Shown piece after piece: positions 56,339-64,000 of a DNA stretch of 64,000 bases. The notes beneath the pieces are model-generated. The model was given only the letters and a program-made list of their open reading frames with translations, did no database searches and was not told the origin of the DNA. The translations under genes were made by a program, and so were the position numbers. Position 1 is the first letter of the stretch. Each line of letters begins with the position of its first letter. Origin of the DNA: Argyresthia goedartella (lineage: Eukaryota; Arthropoda; Insecta; Lepidoptera; Argyresthiidae); NCBI GenBank assembly GCA_949825045.1, contig OX463810.1:36404201-36468200 (forward strand), read 5' to 3'.

Positions 56339-58575
56339 TTAACAATTTACTTTTCTTGCGTAACTTTTAAAGATGTTGAATGAATTGGAAAATATGTCTA
56401 TATCCGGATCTTTGGAAAGTAAGTTGGTATAGCTTTGACACATTCTATTTATAGGAGAGTGACTGAGTAAGTTGGTTTTACCAATTGGACCATGTAGAAT
56501 TTTAGAAATAGGCTGTCTTGGATAATTATAGGGTACTGTCAGGAAAACGCGTTCCAGGATGTCACTGCATAGGATGTTGCCATTCATAACTTTATGTAGG
56601 AACGTAAGGTCACGAAGGGTACGACGACTTTTTAATGAGACCATATTGAAAAAACTAAGGCGTTATTCGTACGGGCATCTGTGGGATATTCCGCTTGAAA
56701 TAAAGGCCAGATGCCTAGTAAATGATCTCTGAATACTTTCAATGTGTTGGGAATGAAGAGCGTAAGATGGGTTCCAAGCTGAGGAGGAATATTTCAGGTG
56801 ACTTCGGACAAGAGAGTCGTACAATATTATTTTCGATTGAACGCTAAAGCTATTGGAATTTCTTCTGATGAAACCCATCATTTGAGCTGCTTTTTTGGTA
56901 ATATTGTTGATATGGGGAATGAAGGTTAGTTTTGCGTCCAAAGTGACACCCAGATCTTTAACTTCGTTGACTTCATTTGAAACATCATCACCAACCTTGT
57001 ATACAGAAGGAATTGGCATCTTCTTTCTCGTAAATTTAATATGGTAGCATTTTTGTGAATTTAAGACCATGAAGTTTTCTGTACACCACTGTTGAACTTT
57101 GCTTAAGTCGCTTTTTAACAAGCTGGCATCAGTAAGGCAATTCACGGTTTTAAAAATTTTAAGATAAGTGGTGGAGGGATTCCATCGGGACCCGACCCTT
57201 TAAATATGTCTAGTTGGTTTATTTTAAATTATATATCTTTTTCACTAATTTTAATTTGGGCAATGGATCTATTATTGAACTGCTCGGGTATTTGTGTAAC
57301 GTCATCAGCTGAGTTAGCAAGGTAAGTTGACGAAAAATGAGAGGCGAATAGGTTGGCTACTTCTGGACCAGTTTTGGCAGTAGAGTCCGCTAAATGCATT
57401 TGAGAAGGTAAATTAGAATCGTTATTTCTCTTGTCTCTTATGTAAGTCCAAAAAGATTTAGGATTGATTTGTAGGTTTGATTCTATTTGACGCTTGTACT
57501 TGCTATAGCAAAAATCAGACAACTTGTGACATCGACTGCGAATTAAATCGTATTCGAGTTTGTCTCTTGGATTATTAAATTTACGGTAATTCATTCTTGC
57601 CTTATGTTGTTCTTTGATGAGTTTTATTAACACGACACTGTACCACCGAGGAAATTTAGAACTTTTCTTTGTCCGCTTAGGAACAAATTTACCCATAGCT
57701 TTATTCAAATTATCATAAAATGGTGAGATCATTTGTTCCACATCCTCACAGCCATGCATTGCAGCATCCCAGTCATAGGAGTTAAATTCTGTTATCATAT
57801 TACAGTAATCAGCTTTGAAGAAATTGTAATCGGTACGGGGTTTCGGATGTAAGTATTTAAGATTGTTCAGGGGTAAATGGAACAGAAGGTTGGGGTGCTT
57901 TTGGTCAAGTTTACTAAGGAGTTCCAAAGGCAGTGTCACAGAAGCTTTCGGTATGTTACTTAATATGAGATCTAACTTTCTGTTATCACAGTTGCAAATA
58001 TTATTATATTGGTATAAATTATTATATCTAATAAAGTCCACAAATGTATATCCTAGGTTGCTATTATAATTTATAGGAATTGTATACGACTCATTATGCT
58101 TATCTTCCCAAGAAATAAAATTAAGGTTAAAGTCGCCTAATATTACCACATCATTATCACCGTTCAATGCATTGTCATTAACATTATTAAGAAATGTTGT
58201 GAGAGCATCCACTTTTACAGGCGGTGGTAAATATATTGCACAAACAAAGATGTGACGCGGAGAGTTAGCAGAGTTTAGGGTGAGTTTGACCCAAAGGTCT
58301 TCGCATTCGCTTTCCCAATTCTGGACACGAACTGACTCTATATCGCGAGATACCGCTATTAACACTCCGCCTCCATCCCTTTTTGTGTTTGAACTACTGT
58401 CGCAATCACGTCGGTAAACAATATATCTGTCGTCTATAAATTCACTATTATAAATACTAGAGTTTAACCAAGTTTCCGTTAGTATAATTACTTTATAATC
58501 ACTTTGCAAGATAGATTTGTATAGTTCGTTTGTTTTTGTTCTGATACCTCTAACATTTTGATAGTATATATCCAT
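56339..58575 (-). pseudogene. J2 ORF2: endonuclease and reverse transcriptase with palm deletion
   Basis: The ATG at 58,575 starts MDIYYQNVRGIRTK, the endonuclease beginning; ILTETWLN, GGGVLIAVS, VILGDFNLNF and HPNLLFHLPL follow. The frame runs to a TAA at 57,229 (SEKDI stop FKINQLDIFKGSGPDGIPP). At about 57,150 it jumps from the start of reverse transcriptase to the thumb (CLTDASLLKSDLSKVQQWC, VKDLGVTLDAKLTFIPHIN) in another frame, so motifs including the YADD site are absent. The C-terminal end (SRRTLRDLTFLHKVMNG) lies in yet another frame at 56,644-56,339. The enzyme is dead. Confidence 0.88.
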
Positions 58576-58633
58576 TAAGGAGTAGACTAAATCGATAAAA
58601 AGGGTAAGGCAGGTAAGTTCCCTAGTATGCACT

Positions 58634-59142
58634 CTACACCATTAGCTTAAGAGAGTCCACGTTACGAATCGGTATGGCCTGGGAATATTCATCCTTACGT
58701 GCACTGATGCGACCGTTGCGTACCCACACGAATTTGTAACCAACTTCTCTGGCTTTCTTTCGGGCCTCAGCGTGGAGGGATTTGTTAGCAGGGGTGAGGT
58801 GCTCAGCCACGTACACCGGGGTGCTCGGTCCTTCCATCCCAAGTAGGCGTGTGCTGGTTTTGTTCTGCGGGTTCTTTTTGTTGTAGGTGGCAGCAGCGGC
58901 TAGGAAAGTATCACGGTGGCGAGGACTACGGAGCTTCGCTACAACTGTACGTGGGCGGGCATTGTCCTTATTAAGTTTGGCCACCCTGGTGAGGTGCATG
59001 ATGTCGTCTTCCTTAATGGGGCAGTCAATGGAGTCCGCCAGCTTGAGTATTGTAGTTGTCAAATTTTCGAATCTACTCTCGGGTATGCCATTTATTTCAA
59101 CATTGTTCTCGCGCATATGCTGCTCTACCTGTTGTAGGCGCC
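58634..59142 (-). pseudogene. J2 ORF1 C-terminal part, baculovirus FP25K-like
   Basis: The frame is open from the insertion boundary (RLQQVEQHMRENNVEINGIPE) to the stop at 58,634; the N-terminus is lost by 5' truncation. The C-terminal block VYVAEHLTPANKSLHAEARK, YKFVWVRNGRISARKDE resembles the conserved C-terminus of the baculovirus FP25K (few-polyhedra) family, a domain known from insect LINE ORF1 proteins as well. The preceding part (coiled coil, VVAKLRSPRHRDTFLAAA) resembles an RNA-binding ORF1 core. It would act as a nucleic-acid chaperone for the LINE RNA. The match is by eye. Confidence 0.7.
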
Positions 59143-59146
59143 AAGG

Positions 59147-61085
59147 TATCAGTTGATACTTTGGCGTGAGACCACGGCCGAGCCAGTCAAGGTCTATGAG
59201 TTAAACACGAACACGTATGGGTTACGGTCTAGCCCGTATTTGGCGATGCGTACTCTGCGGGAGTTGGCGTCGCGTGACTGTGTGAGCTATCCTAGAGCCG
59301 CCGCTATCCTGGAGCAAGATTTGTACGTCGATGACGTCTGCACAGGGGCAGCCAGTGTAGAGGAAGCTCTGGACCGACGTGACGAACTCATTCAATTGCT
59401 GGAACGAGGCGGCTATGAACTACGCAAGTGGATGTCCAACTCCCCTGAGTTGATGGCTGGTCTCCCAGATGAGTTTCAACAAGACCCGCACGTTTTTGAG
59501 AATCCTAACAACCCTAACATGTTGTCAGTGCTTGGAATTCAGTACGGGCCCGTCCATGATGAGTTTACCTATCGGGTGGTTTTAGAAACACCGAAGGCCT
59601 GGACGAAGCGGTCAGTACTGTCAACGATTGCGAGAACGTTCGACCCGAATGGATGGATTTCTCCAGTCACCTTTGCTCTCAAATGTTTTATGCAAAGGCT
59701 ATGGGCGGCTCAGTTGACCTGAGACACCCACCTCTCAGGTGATTTGTTGACTGATTGGACGCGAATGTTCACCTCGCTATCGGACATAAATAATGTATCG
59801 CTGCCGAGGAAATTGGTCCCTGCTGGGGATTACAGGGCAACCCTTCACGGGTTTTGTGATGCCTCTGAACGAGGGTTTGCGGCAGCGGTTTATTTGCGAA
59901 CCGTCACCTCCACCGGGGAGGTCGACGTGCGTTTGGTTTTGGCAAAAAGCAAGGTAGCGCCTATTCGGACAAGGATCACGATTCCAAAACTGGAACTGTC
60001 CGGGGCTGCTCTTTTGACCAAACTTTTGAATCACACTCTAACAGTGTTGCGTGGGTCAGTGGTTTTGGAGGATACGGTGTACGCTTGGACGGACAGCCAG
60101 ATTGTTTTGTGCTGGCTGAAGGCTTCGGTCCATAACTTAGAGGTTTTTGTTGCGAACCGTGTCTCCCAGATTGTGTCGTCTGAGGTCCCACTGACCTGGA
60201 GACATGTACCAGGAGAATTGAACCCGTCTGATTGTGCATCCAGGGGATGTCAGGCTCCTGAACTCGTTAGACACCATTTGTGGTGGGGACCACCCTGGCT
60301 TGCCAAGAGAGAATCGGACTGGCCCCACAGCCATGTAGTAGTATCTTCGGATCATGGCCCCAGAGCGGCCGTGCATGTTACCCAGAAGGCTGAGGACCCT
60401 GACGCCGGGTTTCTGCTGGACCGGTATAGCTCACTTGACAAGTTGATAAACGTGTCCACTTGGATTAGGAGATTCGCTCGAAATTGTCGTACTCCTCGCG
60501 ATCAGCGAACGTTGAACCCTATTCTGACTCCGGCAGAGCAAAACGAGTCGCTGTTGAATTTGGTCCGGTTGGTACAGTCCTCGAAGTTTGGGGCAGAATT
60601 GGAGATTATACGAAGTGGACGTTCGAAATTGAAGGGAGCCGTCGCGCGTCTCAACCCCTTTGTTGATTCGACCGGGTTACTTCGGGTAGGAGGAAGATTG
60701 CGCAATGCGAATCTGTCGTATTCGGCTCGTCACCCACTTCTGCTCCCCAAGGGGGGACAGTTAGTTGAATTGCTGGTGACTGATCGTCATATTAAAAACG
60801 CGCATGCCGGCTGTAACGCGTTGTTGGCCACGCTCCAGCGGGAGTTTTGGATCTTATCTGCCCGCCGTGCCATACGGAACATCGTGTTTCGGTGCATGCC
60901 TTGTTATCGACTTAAGGCTTCCACGATGCAACCTCTCATGGGGGACTTGCCCCCTGATCGTGTGAATGAGGTCAGACCGTTTTCAGGTGTTGGTACGGAT
61001 TTTGCAGGACCGTTTATGGTGAAGAGTTCACGATTGCGTACCGCTAAGCAATACAAGGCGTACCTATGTGTGTTTGTTTGCGCTC
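59147..61085 (+). pseudogene. BEL reverse transcriptase (C-terminal), RNase H and integrase start
   Basis: It resumes after the LINE as YQLILWRE. The catalytic LYVDDVCTG lies at 59,321-59,341. A TGA at 59,720, in frame between QLT and DTHLSGDLL, replaces an expected Trp codon. RNase H has HGFCDASERGFAAAVY, IPKLELSGAALL and AWTDSQIVLCWL. The integrase zinc-binding region (DRHIKNAHAGCN, FRCMPCYRLKA) and the first core Asp (GVGTDFAGPF, about 61,000) are present. The frame is then lost at CVFVC near 61,080. Confidence 0.88.
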
Positions 61086-61779
61086 TGATAACGGCACTAA
61101 CTACATAGGTGCGGAACGATACTTACGAGAGATAGTCAACTTTTTGAATGTAAATAAAGTGGATATTGGAACGGCCCTCTCCCGTCGGGGTATACAGTGG
61201 ACCTTCAGCCCACCGATTTGCCCCCACTGGGGTGGGATTTTTGAGGCCGTAGTTAAGTCAGCTAAGACGCACTTAGGGCGTATAGTAGGTCAAACCGCGC
61301 TGACTTTTGAGGAGCTCGCGACATTGTTTTGTAAGATCGAGGCCGTTCTCAATTCGCGACCGTTGTGTCCGCTCAGCTCGGATCCAAATGACCTGGAGGC
61401 TCTGACCCCAGGCCATTTCTTGATAAGACAGCCACTTAACGCGTTGCCCGAGCACCCCTTCGAGGGAGTGAAATTGTATCGGTTGTCAAGGTATCAGATG
61501 TTGCAGCAGTTTACTCAGAATTTCTGGAAGCATTGGTCGCTCGAGTATCTGCATATCTTACAACAGCGCCTTAAGTGGACTGACAAAACTAGCCCCCCTA
61601 GTGTTGGTGACCTCGTTCTGGTTAAGGATGCTAACCTACCGCCACTATGTTGGCGCAGGGGGCGCATTGTTAACTTGTTCCCTGGCAAGGACGAGACCCC
61701 CCGGTCTGCAGAGGTTCTAGTAGGAGGCTCGGTTCTAAAACGAGCGGTAGCAACGTTGTCTCGGCTGCCCGTAGATTAG
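61066..61779 (+). pseudogene. BEL integrase C-terminal part after a deletion
   Basis: The frame resumes at RSDNGTNYIGAERYLREI, the second core Asp, and includes HWGGIFEAVVKSAKTHL with the core Glu, then LTPGHFLIRQPL and the C-terminal GDLVLVKDANLPPLCWRRG typical of BEL integrases. Comparison with the family shows that the stretch between the first and second Asp is almost completely gone and that the frame changes at the junction. Confidence 0.85.
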
Positions 61780-61799
61780 GGGACAGGTGGGTGCCTGTC

Positions 61800-61811
61800 C
61801 GGGCGGGTGAT
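61800..61811 (+). promoter_or_regulatory. BEL polypurine tract
   Basis: cgggcgggtgat lies directly before the 3' LTR, the expected place and composition for the plus-strand primer. Confidence 0.55.
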
Positions 61812-62351
61812 TGTTCGATTCCAAATCGATATTCGATCGATGGTTTCTGAACGGTCATTTTAATTTGACGTTAGCTGTCAATCTGGCAGTTTTGACAACT
61901 GACAGACGAAAGCCCTCGCAATGTAAACGCGTTTTGATTAGGGTGTTGAAATTAAATCGCAGGGCATCTGGAATGTATTCGGGATTCCCTCAGGATTGTT
62001 AATATAGCTGAGTTTGCCGTTGTCTCTCGAACCAGATAAAGTTCGGATTTTCGTGCCCGATTTGTATTTACCAGTAGAACCATAACCTGTGTTGGACACT
62101 GTGCTCATCACGTTGGCCCGCCAGTCATACCTGGTTGGCTGAAAAACCTGTCTACCAAGAAGAGCCTAGGGTGCACCCGGGCCTTGCAGAGAGACAGGAG
62201 GTTGACGGGACCGAAGCACAGACCAGGTTAGGTCTACCCCACATAACTTCAGCTCGGTGAATCGCCGCGTTCATCACTTCTTGGCACCTGATCGTCACGC
62301 TACCTCGTAGCTCATGGGCCCCTACGAGGTCATTAGGTGCTGAGAAGCCTG
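61812..62351 (+). repeat. BEL 3' LTR, missing its last four bases
   Basis: It aligns with the 5' LTR from tgttcgattcc to gaagcctg and then stops; aaca is absent. Differences seen: gagtttgcc against gagtgtgcc, ctgaaaaacc against ctgaagaacc, gagagacag against gagtgacag, ttaggtct against ttagatct, and one base missing in gccgcgttc. Confidence 0.92.
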
Positions 62352-62805
62352 GTCATCTATGAAAACATAATGTATGTGAGGAAAAATATCGGTAGCTTTA
62401 AAACCATTGATAGCCGCCACAATGGGAAAACTAGAAATAAACATAAACTTTCTTTTCCAATGTTCAGACTCACAAAAGTTAGTAGTTATTTTATGGGACA
62501 CTGTATACGTTTCTACAATAAAATTCCGCAAGAAATACAACACTTAACTGAAGCTCGATTCAAAAAATGTATAAAGCACACTTTGTGCACAAAAGCCTAC
62601 TACCTACTAAATTAATTATTTTTTACAAGACTCTGACACCTGTTATTAATCCAGATCATCGCACCACATATATTTTATGTAATAATTAGGCACCTACTTC
62701 ATGTTTTATTATGCTTGCTTGATTATGTTATGTCGTTTATAAGTCTCAATTTTTGTGCAATTTTTGTCAATGAATAAAATCTTTGAACTGAACTGAACTG
62801 AATAT
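62352..62805 (+). pseudogene. J1-like LINE C-terminal fragment abutting the BEL LTR
   Basis: It encodes VIYENIMYVRKNIGSFK, TRNKHKLSFPMFRLTKVSS and FYNKIPQEIQHLTEARFKK, homologous to the C-terminus at 48,600-48,830. The 3' UTR holds aataaaatctttgaa and ends in (gaact)n. It is 5'-truncated at the exact point where the BEL LTR breaks off. Confidence 0.8.
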
Positions 62806-62935
62806 TAAAAAACAGAATAAAATAAATATTTGAAGGGGCTCCCATACAATAATTCTTTTAATACCACATTCAAACTTATGAATCCACCTGGTTATGTACA
62901 TGGAGTGTGAAAGTAGCCCCACAATAACATGTATT

Positions 62936-63034
62936 GCTATGTAAAATCCAAACTATTCACTCTACACCATCCCTACCATTGTACGGTGGTACGGAACCCT
63001 TCGTGCGCGAGTTGACTCGCACTTGACCGTTTAT
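62936..63034. repeat. dispersed repeat, inverted partner of 26,855-26,965
   Basis: It contains aaatccaaactattcactct, gtacggtggtacggaaccct and gagttgactcgcacttgacc, almost perfectly the reverse complement of the 26.9-kb copy. Confidence 0.8.
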
Positions 63035-63230
63035 TTTATTTTATTTAGGCTGACAACTTTTGAACCGCTGAACCAATCTGACTAGAATAGATCTACATTT
63101 ATAGAACAAACTTATAACATCCCTCCTTTTCGTCGGGGGTCTAAAACTCACTCAGATACAAAGATATAAACATGAACCCTGAAAACATTACCTTCCTTTT
63201 TTAGGCAGTCCTGTATAAATGGGAGACTAA

Positions 63231-63620
63231 GTTAGAGCCTGGCCAGATGATGCGTTCTACGCGCGAGTCCACTCGCGCGTAGGCACTCGCGCGTTTCCGA
63301 GATACTGGAGCTACATATATCCCGTCCAGATGCTGCCGCGCGTTTTCTCACTCGCGCGTAAAACGTGTGCAATGAGCGGGACTCTCGACTCGCCCGTTTT
63401 ACGACTTTCTCTTCGTTTACGATGTTTCCATCGACGGTATGCAAGCCACAACACAACCGCAGTATCCGAGTTCATGATTAATATATGATAATAGGCCAGG
63501 AATTCCTCCCAGCGAGATACGCGCGTAGAACGCACGTAGAACGCAGTATCTGGACGCAATGTAAAATGAAGCGCGCGAGTTGACTCGCGCGCAATACGCC
63601 TCATCTGCCCAGGCTCTAAC
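63231..63620. mobile_element. TIR element with CG-rich subterminal palindromes
   Basis: The ends gttagagcctggccagatga and ctcatctgcccaggctctaac are inverted repeats extending about 25 bases. Just inside each is a palindrome, cgcgcgagtccactcgcgcg on the left and gcgcgagttgactcgcgcgc on the right. There is no transposase; frames across it on the minus strand are chance. No clear target duplication, so the superfamily is undetermined. Confidence 0.8.
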
Positions 63621-64000
63621 GTGAGGATGTGTGTTGCGTTAGAGCACTTGTCGAGCACAACAATTATTTGCTTGGACAACAGCCGTGGTTTAGCTCAAAC
63701 CCATATCCAAACAACGATGTATTTCACCATTTATCATGTGCAACGCATCGCAATTCGAGTGTGTTTTTAGGGTTCCTTACACGAAGGGTGCCATACGGGA
63801 CCCTATTACTGAGCCTCTGCTGTCCGTCTATCTGTCAGTCCTTTCGTCCCTCTGTCCACCAGCGGGCTATATCTTGTAGCGTTTTAGGTAGAAAGTTGAA
63901 ATTTTTCCCGAATTTGTATTTTTGTTGCCGCTTTAGCAACAAATTATGGACTACACACATTTTTTTACGTACGCAACCATTTGTGTGCGAGTCCGACTCG
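63621..64000 (+). repeat. dispersed repeat R1 copy (from 63,765)
   Basis: From 63,765: agggttccttacacgaaggg, tacgggaccctattactgag, ctgtccgtctatctgtcag and gtatttttgttgccgcttta, in the order of 51,838. It ends with cgagtccgactcg at the window edge. 63,621-63,764 is unassigned. Confidence 0.7.

Larger units (their letters stand above)
56068..59142 (-). mobile_element. LINE J2 inserted antisense in the BEL reverse transcriptase
   Basis: Flanked by direct aaggtat at 56,061-56,067 and 59,143-59,149. Its 3' end is an (AAAT)n-type tail (plus-strand tttattta run at 56,068-56,103) and its 5' end stops within ORF1. Taking out the element and one aaggtat brings the BEL frame back into register, so the host element was coding at this site when hit. 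Confidence 0.92.
52114..62351 (+). mobile_element. BEL/Pao retrotransposon, broken and split by LINE J2
   Basis: LTRs of 545 bp (52,114-52,658) and 540 bp (61,812-62,351) enclose gag, protease, reverse transcriptase, RNase H and integrase in BEL/Pao order. I count five differences between the LTRs (about 1%). Lesions: a gag frameshift near 53,996, an in-frame TAG at 54,913, LINE J2 at 56,068-59,142, a TGA at 59,720 (Trp expected) and an integrase deletion near 61,080. The 3' LTR lacks its last four bases (aaca). No target duplication can be confirmed, because another LINE fragment abuts that end. Confidence 0.93.

Noticed and set aside
63311..63679. 122-codon minus-strand frame
   Set aside because: It covers the TIR element with CG-rich palindromes, whose composition explains the open frame.

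Overview
The window is AT-rich eukaryotic DNA, almost certainly from a moth or butterfly (Lepidoptera). The evidence is the kind of transposons present: a Ty3/Gypsy element, a BEL/Pao element primed by an initiator-tRNA-Met-like site, Jockey/CR1-type LINEs (one with an ORF1 resembling baculovirus FP25K), RTE-type 3' tails ending in the typical 'ggcctttgcccagcaatggg' motif, several tRNA-headed SINE families and the dispersed 'gggttccgta...tgttgccgct' repeat. I found no host gene I can name. Nearly everything recognisable is a mobile element, many of them nested, so this looks like transposon-rich intergenic or heterochromatic DNA.

Layout. 1-13.3 kb: MITEs and foldbacks, including a 56-bp hairpin at 199 and an hAT-like MITE at 2798 with 8-bp target duplications, SINEs of four kinds, LINE 3' tails and unassigned AT-rich sequence. 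13,287-20,956: a structurally complete Gypsy retrotransposon with near-identical 576-bp LTRs, a 4-bp target duplication (acaa) and one uninterrupted 1601-codon Gag-Pol frame whose N-terminus is an unusual arginine/serine-rich domain; a six-copy 71-bp tandem array lies between pol and the 3' LTR. 21-27 kb: SINEs, LINE C-terminal fragments and another MITE with 8-bp duplications (24,771). 27.0-29.5 kb: a damaged Jockey-like LINE (called J1 here). 30-37 kb: SINEs, including an inverted pair, and a 5'-truncated minus-strand LINE (J3). 37-47 kb: GC-rich islands, two speculative exon candidates, a deleted J1 copy, a degenerate tandem array and a Helitron helicase remnant. 48-49 kb: another J1 3' end and a GC-rich palindrome. 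52,114-62,351: a BEL/Pao element broken by frameshifts, stops and an integrase deletion, and split inside its reverse transcriptase by a 3-kb antisense LINE (J2) flanked by a 7-bp duplication. 62.3-64 kb: a J1 fragment abutting the BEL LTR, a TIR element with CG-rich subterminal palindromes and a dispersed repeat.

How the parts work together. Only the Gypsy element looks able to move: Gag with RS domain and zinc knuckles, protease, reverse transcriptase, RNase H and DD35E integrase are all in frame. The BEL and LINE copies are dead by visible lesions. SINEs and MITEs have no coding capacity and would depend on LINE or DNA-transposon proteins from elsewhere. Family assignments are made by eye from motifs; none was checked by database search.
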